Shown: positions 47,101-57,240 of the stretch, piece after piece
How the letters are laid out: the number at the start of each line of letters is the position of its first letter
Position numbering within the stretch: position 1 is the stretch's first letter
Assembly: GCA_951802425.1 (NCBI GenBank)
Contig: OX637805.1
Location: forward strand, 186,001-250,000
From: Clavaria fumosa
Lineage: Eukaryota > Basidiomycota > Agaricomycetes > Agaricales > Clavariaceae
Length of the DNA: 64,000 bases
Reading direction: 5' to 3'
Notes under the pieces: generated by a model
What the model was told of the DNA's origin: nothing
The model's input: only the letters and a program-made list of their open reading frames with translations
Databases searched by the model: none
Translations under genes and position numbers: made by a program

Positions 47101-48247
47101 AGTCTGGCGACTGCGGAGACCGCTCTACGGCCTCAAGCAAGCGGGGAGACAGTGGAAGATAAAGCTCGGCGAAACCATGAAACGATTGGGCTTCGCCAAC
47201 GGGACGGCTGATGATTGTTTGTATGTCAAACGAGAGGAGAAGAAGGCGAAGATACTTGTACTGGTGTACGTCGACGACATGGTGGTTGCGGCGGCGGATG
47301 TCCGTGATGTGAAGTGGTTTAAGACGGAGCTGGGAAAGGTCTTTCAACTTACCGACTTGGGAGAACTGAAACACATCCTAGGAATTCGGGTCCGTCGCGA
47401 CCGCATGGCCCACACGATCCGATTGGACCAGACGGCGTACGTCCAGGCACTACTCACACGGTATGGCATGGAAAATTCCACACCTGTCGCAACGCCAGCA
47501 GTCGTCAAGGAAAAATTGTCCGTTTCAGATTGTCCAGCTTCTGACGCTGACCACGCCGCTTACGACGAGTTCGCCCGGGGCTTTGGCTACCTCGAATGCC
47601 TTGGCGGTATTCTGTATGCGACGCACACCCGACCAGATATTCAGTACGCGACGAACGTCTGTGCCCAGTTCGGAGCAAATCCAGGGAAGTCGCACCTCAT
47701 CGCCCTGAAGAGAATTCTCCGCTACCTCAAGGGCACGGTTCAGCATGGATTGGTATTGGGAGGTAAAAATGACGGAGTTGATCTAGTTGGGTGGACCGAT
47801 TCGGACTGGGCACAGGACGCCGACGACCGACGCTCGATTGCTGGCTTCGTCTTTGATGTCGCTGGCGGCACTGTCTCCTGGTCGTCGAAGAAGCAACCGA
47901 CGGTCGCTCTATCCACAGTCGAAGCCGAGTATATGGCCTCTGCAAACGCTACTAAGGAAGCAGTATGGCTACGTTCGCTGCTCACCGATCTCGGCTCTCC
48001 TCCCTCCACCGCGACCGTCATCCACGCCGACAACCAGGGCTGTATCGCGCTCTCGAAGAATCCCGTCGCGCACTCGCGCGCGAAACATATCGACATTCGC
48101 CATCACTTCGTCCGCGAGCGGGTCTCCAACGGCGAAGTATCGTTTCAGTACTGCCCGACGACGCAAATGATCGCCGACATCTTGACAAAGGCCCTACCAC
48201 GCGACTTGTTCGAGAAATTCCGGGTCGCTATCGGTGTACTCGAGTAG
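44144..48247 (+). CDS. Copia Gag-Pol polyprotein, intact
   Basis: An uninterrupted 1367-residue frame. Gag (residues 1 to about 240) has FTKLNGQNYATWAIHMRSAL; a zinc knuckle CRYCKKKGHWANEC starts near 257; protease IILDCGATDHMF near 317 has DCGA instead of DSGA. Then the pre-integrase TWHRRMGHLH, an HHCC finger and integrase DDE (VVADLTGP, LRTDNGTEL, PEQNGIAER, about 513-615). RT shows LHQVDVVGAYLRGDL and YVDDM near 1041; RNase H has TDSDWAQD, STVEAEYMA and HADNQGC. All copia domains are in the canonical order and no stop is present, so it may be autonomous. It copies its RNA to cDNA and integrates it. Confidence 0.97.
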   Translation: MRPAPGLTDMDSLRFTKLNGQNYATWAIHMRSALQSKYLWALVKGKETRPVSPVAAPGGPAPSAEEIARVEALIDEWEAKDEAAQGLMYGSTDESQWPHVSDCKTAVEMWDTWKTIHQTNKQSTNTYYYLKELYTKKYVDGTSMEDHIAALLNLRQRIVQSGGTVDDSQMSQAMILSLPEMPSWELITVQLIHSDQLTPDIVSTRLQAEANRRAQEKAGGQTAFQATGKRGRGGAQRGRGRGQGSSGGRGPQPDDECRYCKKKGHWANECRKKEADEKRDAPGGSANTAVSGSQDLGDCEVGRVYLAAGPQNVAGIILDCGATDHMFCDKSYFVSYSASSGQTISVGDARNVPVEGLGSVRLRVRLPEGQRTVTLHKVMHAPKLSMNLVSLGALQREGAQYRSTETGLVVTLGKDELMHGQLKEGLYRVECIDGSTEAAFATSSGASMRTWHRRMGHLHLEGIRELARKGMVDGLTISSSDHDRVCEGCAIGKSHRLPLPKVSQTRYERMDLVVADLTGPMKIETWSGMRYALVAVEVSSRYGIVRLLKSKDEAPATLKEIIAMLERQSGRKLKKLRTDNGTELVNDKVEELCKKNGIIHETTVPYGPEQNGIAERTIATYFEMVRCMLHSSGMDLRYWGEALVYASHIRNLSPTSALPGKVPYEAWYGRKPDVSHLRIFGSIAYANIPKKVRGGKLEATSVKCRLLGWWADETKGYRLEDLETKTLITSRDVRFVEDLPPTDLAIIEGIDPRPPSDVPDATRHEGTGTSSDPLATNKGEESDEVAEDIVAPTESKEDEAPRREPSRRQRRPAVRFGEEATAEEYEEAIGEDAHQTFVVTNGDPRTYKEAMNTSHAKEWEKAIATELEQLRSSGTFEWVSKVPDGRKAIGSRIVFQTKRDGDGKVVRYKARVVAKGFSQVPGQDFEASFASVARLTTLRALLSMAAREDWTLHQVDVVGAYLRGDLSEEIYLDPPDGTRTNEKDRRVWRLRRPLYGLKQAGRQWKIKLGETMKRLGFANGTADDCLYVKREEKKAKILVLVYVDDMVVAAADVRDVKWFKTELGKVFQLTDLGELKHILGIRVRRDRMAHTIRLDQTAYVQALLTRYGMENSTPVATPAVVKEKLSVSDCPASDADHAAYDEFARGFGYLECLGGILYATHTRPDIQYATNVCAQFGANPGKSHLIALKRILRYLKGTVQHGLVLGGKNDGVDLVGWTDSDWAQDADDRRSIAGFVFDVAGGTVSWSSKKQPTVALSTVEAEYMASANATKEAVWLRSLLTDLGSPPSTATVIHADNQGCIALSKNPVAHSRAKHIDIRHHFVRERVSNGEVSFQYCPTTQMIADILTKALPRDLFEKFRVAIGVLE

Positions 48248-48268
48248 TGGGAGCTCGGCAAGTGGGAG

Positions 48269-48571
48269 TGACGAAGAGCATACTTAGATGCCTCGTCCCA
48301 ACTCGCCGGGATCCGCGCCTCGTGTGGCGTCGTCGTTCTGCCGCCTGTCTTCTCGCTTTTACTTTGATTCATTTACTCTTTAAGCTCTTGCTTCGTAGTC
48401 TTCTTTCACCCTTAAATACTCCCGCGATAGTTCCCTAGGAGTTCACGCGTTACCGCTCTCTCGCGCGAACTCCAGGTCCGTACCATCTTGTAAGACTTTG
48501 CACTGCGTAGTACTAACAATTCACACGCGTTACCGCTCTCTCGCGCGAACTCCAGTGCTGCGCTGCTGAAA
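48269..48571 (+). repeat. Copia 3' LTR, 303 bp
   Basis: The long LTR form, matching 43025-43327. Followed by GATGG, then the KDZ exon. Confidence 0.9.
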
Positions 48572-50289
48572 GATGGGTCCGGGGTCCCGCCATGACACCA
48601 TTGATGACCATGTCGCATCGTGGAATTTTCGTAAGATCACTGGCTTTGGTATGTGTTTTTTCTCTCGCTCAGCATTTACCTACTCAATTGCATTGTGTAG
48701 GCAGTGCTTTGCTTTCTCAGCTACAGAACGCCATACATATGAAGGCAAAGCATGCAGCATTATTTGAAAAGTTCTCAGAGCGATTCAGTGCGGCACAGAT
48801 TCAAAGTTGGACCTGTGAAATCGAACTATGGGAAACAAATCCTGAACACAAGAATCCATATGATGAACAGGACAAATGTAATTCATTTCGCTCTACTTTA
48901 TTCTCCAAATGAACTCACAGTACTCAGCAACATCTTTAAAGGAAGTAATGGCTGAGTTGGCGAAGGAGGACTCGTGCGATTCAATGGGGGGTAATCGCCT
49001 AATTGATGACACATCGCTGAACTCGCTACTTGCGATGGGGCTTGAACTTGAAGAACAACAGTACGTGCTTTACATCACAGTTTTGGTCTGAGCCTAATTT
49101 GTTTTCTGGTATGCAGGCGTGCTCTTATCTTCCAAGCTTCGAGACTGAAGGAAGGCAAGGACTCGGCAGATATCCTGGAGAAACGCAACACGTTGTGGCG
49201 ACATATCCAACTCTGGAAAGAAAAACAAGCAGTATATATGCCTTTCGTTACCCAACTATGGCTCGACACTTCAGAAACACTGTTACCACTCCGAGCACCT
49301 GCCAAACCAGAAACTATCAATCTCCACCTTCCCTCGTCACCTTCTATCCCCATGGCTATGCTACAATCGATCCCAATTTGCATTAACAAAGAGAAACGCA
49401 TGCGCATTGCTCAAGCATTTGACGCCCTTGCCGAATTACGTCGCCTTCTGCGAATAACCATGGGGCTTTGCCACTACAAATATGCACAAATTGGGCCAAG
49501 CCAACGAATGAACACTCGCGCACTATCCTATATCAGCCATTTTCAAGATAAGGTACAACGATGTGCTGAACGTTACCGTGCGGCTAGGCGTGCTCTCCTG
49601 CAGCTCGAACCTCAAGGAAAATGGAGAGAGCAGCTGCATGAACTGAGAAAACAAGACGTAGCCTTCCCAGAAAAGGGAGACAATGACGGTGAGGGGACAC
49701 GTGTAGTCTCGTGGATATGGCTTGGAAAGCCGGATGCTGAGGGCATGCCGGCAGATGAGGAAGAGATCAATGACAGTATGTGGTAAAACAAGTTTTCTCG
49801 GTAGCCTATCTAATTCCTTCGTAGGCCTTCGTATTGAATGGGCGAAATCTAGAGCACGATCAGCCCGATGGGATGAAGAAGTCCAACAGTTGGAGGAAGA
49901 AATGCGACGAGTTCTGTGCTTTTTGGAATGGAAAGCTCAGTGGTGGGCTGCACAGGCGGGGATCCGCATAACTGACAATGACCACATAAATTTAGGGATT
50001 GCAGCTTATGCATCAAAGCAATCGTGGATCAACAATCAGATGGCCAACGCGTTTGCCCGCCAGTGGCACCCTCACCTTGTCGCAAATTCCCTGTCTGCCA
50101 CAGACTGGCCGAAGTGCTTTATCCCGGATATGACAATGTCTCCTGCCAAAGTTGTACTAGTAGATGAGGATGACATAGACATAGCTGGGTTAGATGATGA
50201 TTTGTTCGATTGAAATAACAATACTATGCACCTGTACTGCAACAAAATGGTCAGGCTACCCAGTACTCATTATAAGTTGGCCATATGTT

Positions 50290-50685
50290 GGAACTAGGGT
50301 GCTTTAACAATAGCTGCATTTAGTAAACTGAGAGTGTTCTTGGGCAGCTGTAGCTATGCAGGAATATATTACAGTGGTCAGTAATAGCTGCATTTAGTAA
50401 ACTGAGTGTGTTATTGGGCAACTGTACAGTAATATATGACAGTGCTCAGTGATAGCTGCATTTAGTAAACTGAGAGTGTTATGGGCAGCTGTAGCTGCAC
50501 AGTAATATACTACAATGCTCAGTAATAGCTGCATTTAATGAACTAAGGCTGTACATAAGTCAACTAGGCATTTGGTAGTGCAGCACACTAGTGTACTTCA
50601 GATATACCAGTAATTACTGTCAAAAGTTAAATATAAATTTGTACTATTACCATGTTTTAGTATACTAAACTTACTGGGACTATTG
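50290..50685 (-). repeat. KDZ right terminus with about 4 copies of the 74-bp repeat
   Basis: Reverse-complement counterpart of the left terminus. About four repeat units (AGCTGCATTTAGTAAACTGA) are followed by about 150 bp matching 35733-35880 inverted. The last bases, TTACTGGGACTATTG, mirror the left end. Confidence 0.9.
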
Positions 50686-50692
50686 CGAGGTG
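50685..50692. repeat. KDZ target-site duplication, right
   Basis: GCGAGGTG, differing in one base from ACGAGGTG at 35725-35732. Confidence 0.65.
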
Positions 50693-50769
50693 GTGGCCTT
50701 GGAGACACATAGCAGGCAGACTCTGAAGAGACGGCGAGAGGAGGAAGACTGTCCTTTTATCCAGTAACT

Positions 50770-51060
50770 ACCACAGGCTGATCTTGACCTCGATTTGGCA
50801 AACCCCTATCCACCAGACACGATCACCCCTAAGAAGATCTTTGATCAAAGATCAGTTTCACTCGATCACTGCATCACACCGATCGATCAAGTGATCATGA
50901 CTCAGAACAGCTTGATCACAGATCATCTGATCCTCCGATCTTATCCCCAACAAGATCAGACACAATTGACCATGATGTAATGCAACGAAGCGGGGACCCT
51001 ATCCGATCACTGATGACATCATCATCACAAGGATCCCAACAAAGATCGACACTGCTCATA
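50770..51060. other. GATC-rich segment
   Basis: I count 17 GATC tetramers in about 280 bp, including GATCGATC and TTTGATCAAAGATC. About one would be expected by chance. No coding frame is convincing. It overlaps the start of a candidate LTR. Confidence 0.7.
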
Positions 51061-51247
51061 CTCAGCATTCCAGTGCAAACGCGCAGCTTTCCTGATCATC
51101 TATCAGATTCCGATATTTAATCAATGACTCATACATCACGTACAGCCCATAGCTAGAGTATATAAGACCTGGGACCAGCCCACATGTACCCTAGCTTCGA
51201 TCTTTTCGTCTATACACTTACTTGAGAGACCTCAACTAAGTCTGACA
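50976..51247 (+). repeat. Candidate gypsy LTR
   Basis: Begins TGTAATGCAACG, ends TCTGACA, and has GTATATAAGACC near 51154. A gag-like frame follows immediately, as expected for a 5' LTR. No partner LTR was found. Confidence 0.5.
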
Positions 51248-51249
51248 GC

Positions 51250-51921
51250 AAATGTCGCTGCTGAGAACTTTGCACTGGAAGGATTCGTCTTCCCACCTTT
51301 AAGGTTGCAAGTCATCCCTCCTGAGAGTTTCACCAGCCACCCATCGATTGAGCAGAACCTCTATCGGTTTGAGTATTACCAAAGGTATACAAGGACTTGG
51401 ATAAAGGACCGACTACTCCGAGCCAATCCCCAGACCTATTACCAGACACTTCGACTACTGCAGGAGTATTCCCTGCACATCAAGAGACAAGTTCACCAGG
51501 ACTATCGACTAGCATTAGAAACTGAACAGACCCTTCGCTCTACCCTTGCACACCAAAGGGGTTTTGCTGTCACAAGCCCGACAACGAGCTGGAGCTCCCC
51601 GACTCACTAAAGTCAAGGAGAATCCACCTGATGTTCCATGTCAGCTGGCTACAGCAACATGAGCCAAACAACAACATGTTGTTTCTGCACCATGAAGTGA
51701 AAGTCTTTTATGACTTTGGAATGGATCCAAAGGAGGAATGGCTGGTCGATGCCATTATTGGCCATAGGTGGGAAGGACACCACCTAGAATGTGAGGTCCA
51801 ATGGAACCTTGGGGATACAACTTGGGAGCTGTATATGGGAGTCAAAGAGCTAGCAGCTCTAGACCACTACCTTGAATTGCAAGGGGTGGAATTGTGGAGG
51901 GCACTGCCTACACACCCTTGA
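51250..51921 (+). pseudogene. Gypsy remnant: gag N-terminus joined to chromodomain
   Basis: From 51250 a frame gives FALEGFVFPPLRLQVIPPES and RFEYYQRYTRTWIKDRLLR, gag-like and unassigned. By 51570 the sequence is the integrase tail LELPDSLKSRRIHLMFHVSW, followed by a chromodomain-like EEWLVDAIIGHRWEGHHLEC and TTWELYMGVKELAALDHYLE, ending at 51921. The capsid, protease, RT and most of the integrase between them are missing, so a large internal deletion fused the ends. It cannot be autonomous. Confidence 0.7.
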
Positions 51922-52075
51922 GCAGAGTGCAGACAGAGCACCCATGCAGAGTAGTAAACACAATTGAGCCAGACCGCAGGGTCATTAGCCACAGTGATTG
52001 AGTCACATGGTGGCTCAGGTACAAAACCTTAAGAGGGTCCACCCTCTTTTTCTTATTTCTCCATCAACCATAACC

Positions 52076-53943
52076 ATGGATGATCTGATGGAGAGACCCT
52101 CCTCATGCTATCCCTGCCACCGCTGTCCCTGGCCTTGCACCAGGAAACTCGTTGCTGACAAGCATCATCAGAATGGCTGGGTTGTCCCAGCCATTATTGT
52201 CACAATGGGAGGAGGCCCTCCCCTGGGTCCAAGACCACATGATTCATGCGATCACTCACAGATCCTGGTGCCCTCAATGCATCAGGTTCCATTGTCACAT
52301 CTTCGAGTTGCTGTTGCACTTGGATGAAGTGTTTCAGCAAACACTTAAGGAAGTGCAGGAAAGTGCTAAGCACAAACTCGGGCTGGGGCTTGAGGTGATG
52401 CAGTGCAAGCTGGAAGACTTGTGCAAGGATAATGAGAAGGGCAGTGCCCTTTGTGTGGGTCATCAGCAAAAGCTTGAAAAGCTTATGATAATTTGGACAA
52501 GGCTGAAGAAGACCTTAGAGGGGCACAGGAGAAGATTCTCTCCTTGACAGAAAAGTTGGCAAGCACCAATGAGGAACTCGCCACACTGTGAACCACAGCA
52601 AAGGGAAAGGGACCTGAAAGGGACCCCTTGGAGTGGGACCCAAAATGGGCCTGCACCACTGTCTCGTATGCGGACATAGCACTGCCTACATGGGACATTG
52701 ACATCCCCATGAGTTGGGAAGAGGGATATCCCCCTCTTCCACCTGCTGGTGTCAGTCAGCAGAATCCTGATACCTCACTGAAGCATAAATGAACTGTCTC
52801 AGAGATGGTTCTCACACCTCTGACAAGGGGTTATCCCTTTAATGCCCCTCAACCAGACAGAGCTCCAGATGGCTACCCTTGGCCATCTGGGGTGTCCATG
52901 AAACCTGGCGCATGGGTTGTCAAGTTGAAGACAGTTGAGGAGGTGATTGCCCTCAACCAATAGGTGCATCATGGAGTGCCTGACAGCAGTTATGATATGA
53001 CTGCCATGATGAAGATGCAATGAGCTGTCAAGGAGGCCCAGAAGAACGCCACAGCGGCTAAGCCACCTATGCCAGTTGAGGACTGGCTGGTGAGGAACTG
53101 GAGAGTTCCTGCCAGGGTCAAGAAATCAGCAGACCAGGTAGCCTGCCATCTGCAAGGGCAGATGTTGCGAGAGAGTGGAGGGATGGGCATCCCATCCCTG
53201 AGGACAGGACCCTCAGAAGTCACAGGAGGGGGAGTACCCTCCTATCCATTGTACCAGACATTGCTGCTGGCAATGATGAGAGTAGTTGTACACCATAATG
53301 GCATGTGTGCCATCCCAGGCCTGGATGCGGTGCCTGTTCCTGGCCATGGCCATGGCCCTCTTTGTCTCAAAGGGAGCATATGCGCAGGCCATCAAAGGGA
53401 GAGTCCTCCCTGTGTGATGGTCCAGACTCTGGACCACAAAAGTAACACTGACAGTTGCACAGACAATCAAGGCATTTGCTGATGCCAGAGTCTCTGTTGA
53501 AGAAGCTCTGGGACAAATTTGTACTCATGTACCCACACAAGTACATGTGAAAGGGGAATGCCCCCTTGGATGATGACATCCAGCTAGTGCTGGCTGAATG
53601 GGAGAAGCCTCCCATACCCCCCCGAATGTATGCACTGCTAGAGTGCATAGGGCACAGTGCACATCTGTGCTGCCTCTGGGTGGGGGAGAGGACAGGGGAC
53701 AAACGGAGGGGCAACATGCCCCTGGAAGACAGTGGAAGTACATCCACTGTCCGAAACCCCCTAGGGCTGCCTATTGGAGGTTTAACAATATCCCAAACAG
53801 AGGGCGCAGGGCCCTCTCAAAACAAAAAAAGAAAGCAGCTAAGTCATCAGCTGCTAAGGCCTGTTGTGTCGTTGTGTCATTGCCCAACTGGAGCGATGAT
53901 GAGGGCAGGCCACCATGCAACTATGAGCAGGGCTCGGACTAGG
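52076..53943 (+). pseudogene. Degenerate gag-like gene of a second element
   Basis: Broken plus-strand frames from MDDLMERPS at 52076: a helical segment (HLDEVFQQTLKEVQESAKHK), MPVEDWLVRNWRVPARVKKS and ESGGMGIPSLRTGP, then later fragments to 53943. Many stops and shifts separate them. The blocks recall an uncharacterised gag-like family that accompanies retroelements in Agaricomycetes; this is from memory and not certain. A purine-rich GTGGGGGAGGG and an LTR-like sequence follow. Confidence 0.45.
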
Positions 53944-54242
53944 CATCCAAGCCTTTTAAAAAAAATTTGCCTACCCCACAGGACGAAACAGTGGCACTTG
54001 GGGCACCCCCCACCAGGGCATGCCACTTGTGACACACTGTCCAACTGGGGGCAGGTCGCGCAGACCACTGGGCTGGACCCATCAGCACCAGGCAAAGGCC
54101 CCAGGAGGGAATTGCGCCTGGTGACATGGCGACAACTCTGCCCAAGGGGATGCACCCCTTTAATATTATTTTACAATCCTGCTTGTCATCCTGCACTGCC
54201 TGCACATCATCTCTGGTTAGGGGCCTCTCCAGTGGGGGAGGG

Positions 54243-54459
54243 TGTAAGGCCCCAGGCCTTCTATATTTCCTATTACATAATCTACATACCATATTTAGTT
54301 CAATAAGCATAGCCGCTTGGATATGCTTACATCAGCAGCCCCTGGAGGGCCACTCACCTATATATACAATGTCACAACTGTACAGAGAGGGCAGATCCCT
54401 CTATATGGAACTACCTACTCAATATACCATTGAGTCCAGTTCTTTTGAGGGATAAGCTG
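54243..54459 (+). repeat. LTR, 3' end truncated
   Basis: Begins TGTAAGGCCCC just after the purine-rich tract GTGGGGGAGGG, the position expected of a 3' LTR. A TATA-like tatatatac near 54361 and the following 100 bp match 6200-6313. The similarity stops at GAGGGATA, so the final part is missing or diverged. Confidence 0.6.
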
Positions 54460-54809
54460 CCTTTCAATGGCCCTGGCTTGGGTGGTGTTGTCATTCATGA
54501 TTTTTGACTGGCAGGGTGTGTCCTGGTGGTCAGTATGGGGGGGTTGTGTTCATGTAGTCCTGCTGCTCCCTGCATCTTCAGTCTGGTGACTGCTGGCATT
54601 GGTTAACATTTGGTTTTTGGCTTTATTTTGCTGTTCTCTGCTCTGCTCTAGTATGGGTAGGTGGTTTGGAAGTGTAGATATGGTAGTTAAGAGGCTCTTG
54701 TAAGGACTATGGTACTAGGTGACTGGGTATTCTTGATTTTGTTGTTGGGTTTTTATGGTGTTGTCAGGGTTGCCTAGAAAGGAAGTGGCTCCCTTCACTC
54801 CCTTGTTCA
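54460..54809. other. Unassigned noncoding stretch
   Basis: GT-rich sequence without a supported feature. Confidence 0.4.
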
Positions 54810-56026
54810 ATGCCATTGTCACACTGTGAATCAATCGTTGCAACTGCCCTCATTGCCATCATGGTTGGTCATATTGAGGCCATGGTCCCAGCTCCTGCCA
54901 GCACCCCAGCAGGCTGGTTGAATGTGGCTGACCCTGCATCTGTGAACAATGGGCCAGCATCTCCAATGGAATTGGTGATCTCACCTCTGCCATTGGGAAA
55001 TGATGCAGTGTCTATCGCCCTAGCTGTGTCCTGGGCAGAGTCACAACTGTGGTATCACTGCTTACCTCAATTTGTGCTTCACAAATAGTGTCCCAGTGCA
55101 AGACTGCCTGCCAGCTTCTGAGTCCCTCTGCCAATTTGGCGCCTCACTTGCAGGCCAGTACTCAGGGTCAGTGGCATGCAACGTCCTGGCTGGTGTGAGA
55201 GCCTAGCACATCTTCTCCAATGTCCCTTGGAAGGGGGGTGTGCATCTCCAGCAAGCCCTGCATGGTGGTGAAAACCTGCAGCCTGTGACCTCAATCATGC
55301 CCATGTGATGGCCAGTGTCTTGTGACAACTCATGCCCACTGGACCCATCCTGATTACTGTGCATGTCCCTGAATGGAGTATAAGAAGAGTCACAATACCT
55401 GCCTTCACTACCATTATCACCCTGCTGAAGATCAGCCTTGACCTGCTCATTGAACTGCTCAGCCAAGAGGCTGATTGCTGCACTCTCAGAGAAGGGCCTA
55501 CCCAAAAGAAAGAAAGCAGTGAGGCAGCACTTACCACCACAATGAACTCTGCCAGACCCAAGGAATAGGACTGGCTGAAGGGGAAGTGTTACATCTGCAG
55601 AAGACAGGTCATTATCAGTATGATTGTTGGGCAAAAGAGGGAGGGAAAGGAAGGGCAAGGCCCCCAACAAAAGGGCAGAAACACTGAGAAGGCTGCCACT
55701 GCTGAGCATGACAGTGACAAGATAGCATGGCTGGCTGTCATAGAAGAAGATTGTCAGCCTGAGACAGGCAAAAAGCCTGCCACTCACCTGACACATGACT
55801 ATGGCAATGTCAAAATATACAACTCCAGCACTTTGTGGCACATGTCCCCTTACTGTTTGAAGTTTGTAAACTTCACTGAAATCCCTCCCAAGAACATTCA
55901 CACAGCTTACTGGCATACCTTCTGTGCCACTGGCAAGGGGGATATGTACATCATGGTCCCAAAGGGGGAAACCAAGACAATTTTTTAATTATGAGACATA
56001 CTCTATACCCCAGCAATGTCAGCAAC
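54810..56026 (+). pseudogene. Copia gag-protease remnant
   Basis: Frames from 54810 resemble a copia gag. Near 55570 CYICRR is the start of a zinc knuckle whose later ligands are lost. At 55812 the protease region reads YNSSTLWHMSPYCLKFVNF, where Y-D-S-G-A-S-x-H-M-S-P is expected, so the catalytic Asp is Asn. GKGDMYIMVPKGET follows. The remnant ends where a decayed LTR begins; integrase, RT and RNase H are absent. Confidence 0.7.
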
Positions 56027-56483
56027 TGTTATGACCCCATCCAATCACATAAGCACTATCTCCACTCCAGGCTCTGGACTCTGCACCTTCTCTGATCTGC
56101 TCTGCCATAACTCTGCATACTCTGCTTCACACTTCCCTCAGACTCTGTTCTAGAACCTTCTCCCACCATCCCCCTGTTCTTGTAACCAATGGGAGGATGC
56201 CCATGACCCATGGGAGTCATTGTTGTTGTGGTTCCTTTGTTCCTTGAAGATTGCACAGGCACTTGTGGTGAAACCCTCCTGGAAATTTGATATATACTAT
56301 GTTTCAGAGTACTCTTCTACTCCTGTCCTTGCAGTATACAATCCCACCTGTAGTTCCCTGTTCTGCAATTTGAATATTATCATCCCTTGATCCTGAAGTC
56401 TGAGCTTTCATCCTCATTGTCCTCAACATTCTTCACATCATCCAAGCAACTCCAAGCAACTCTGACAGACTTTGGAGTTTTAC
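56027..56483 (+). repeat. Decayed gypsy LTR (CpG-poor)
   Basis: Aligns with the first two thirds of the LTR at 56484 but has TG or CA where that one has CG: TTATGACCCC against TTACGACCCC, TCTGGACTCT against TCCGGACTCC. It runs directly into the intact LTR and lacks the 3' third. Confidence 0.75.
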
Positions 56484-57200
56484 TGTTACGACCCCATCCG
56501 CTTGCATAAGCACGACCCCTGCTCCGGACTCCGAGCTCCTTACCAACTCCGATCCGCTCTGCCGTAACTCCGTGTGCTCCGCTCTGCACCTTCATCGGAC
56601 TTCACTCCGCCGGCCTTTGGACCGTTCGGACTTTGTTCCAGAACCTTCTCCCTCCATCCCCTCGTTCTGTTTACCATTGAGAGGATACCCTTGACCCATG
56701 GGAGTCGCTTTTTTGTTGTTGTTTCTTTGTTCCATGAAAATTGCACAGGCACAAGTGGTGAAACTCTCCTAGTAATTTGATAAGTACATTGTTTCACATT
56801 ACTCCTATACTCTGTCCTTGCAGTATAAGTTTCCACCTGTATCTCCCTGCTCCTCAGTTCGAATATAACGTCTCTTGATTCCAAAAACATCCCTGAGCTT
56901 TTGTCCTCATCGTCCTCGACGTTCTCCACGTCATCCGACCAACTCCGACCACTCCGACGGACTCTGGTCACTTCGGAGTTTGACTTATGTTCTGATTCTC
57001 TCTTAGGTATTGTTCTTGTTTGATAAATAGGGACAAGTATATACGTGGTGGCACAACACATACATTGAGGCCGCAGTCCCATAAGTCTCCTTCCTCTTGT
57101 TTACTTCTCCGTTTCACCGATATCGGACTCCGACCAGACTCCAATAGAACATCTCCGCTCCGCTAACCCCTTCGCCGCTAACCTTGTTAGGACCGTGACA
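56484..57200 (+). repeat. Gypsy 5' LTR, 717 bp
   Basis: TGTTACGACCCC...GACCGTGACA. A candidate TATA-like tatatac lies near 57038. Highly similar to the 3' LTR, with scattered CG/TG differences. Confidence 0.9.
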
Positions 57201-57240
57201 GTATATTCGAACTTCAAACCTCGTATATACAAACTTAACA

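Larger units (their letters stand above)
43025..48571 (+). mobile_element. Ty1/copia retrotransposon with tandem 5' units
   Basis: The structure is LTR (43025-43327), gag start, LTR (43511-43733), gag start, LTR (43917-44139), full ORF (44144-48247), LTR (48269-48571). The outer LTRs are 303 bp, the two inner ones 223 bp. A purine-rich GGCAAGTGGGAG precedes the 3' LTR. With a matched 5-bp target duplication and an intact ORF it appears young. Confidence 0.95.
41043..50213 (+). pseudogene. KDZ transposase, split by copia and one TAG
   Basis: Many short introns, for example 41313-41358 and 41572-41619. Exon order: CALCGANAKFKCRDCFSTPL with CQSCLVQEH (CxC2-type zinc motif), KWEGTFYND (spliced), FCECHMIPGN, then the RNase H-like core with LTLALDANFRLK, TYSYDIACEW, KMHIYGHGKTCQTRYSLN and GEDPER. 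After the copia insertion it resumes with GPGSRHDTIDDHVASWN and a long helical C-terminus ending at 50213. Apart from copia (in frame after ST-R-E-M), the only defect is TAG at 42979-42981, just after the catalytic GED-PER region and before WAHINP. Role: DNA transposition of the whole element. Confidence 0.9.
35733..50685 (+). mobile_element. KDZ (Kyakuja-Dileera-Zisupton) DNA transposon, about 15 kb
   Basis: The left end begins CAGTGGTCCCAGTAAGTTTA; the reverse complement of the right end begins CAATAGTCCCAGTAAGTTTA. The inverted match continues through about 150 bp and into shared 74-bp repeats. The element holds a plus-strand KDZ transposase gene (41043-50213) and two minus-strand companion genes (37122-39554, 39790-40691) around a short shared promoter region. 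It includes a 5.5-kb copia insertion; without that it is about 9.4 kb. The flanks carry an imperfect 8-bp direct repeat within a gypsy gag. Confidence 0.85.

Noticed and set aside
35733..50685. Starship-type giant element
   Set aside because: No DUF3435 tyrosine recombinase is seen; terminal inverted repeats, KDZ transposase and 8-bp duplication define a KDZ element instead.
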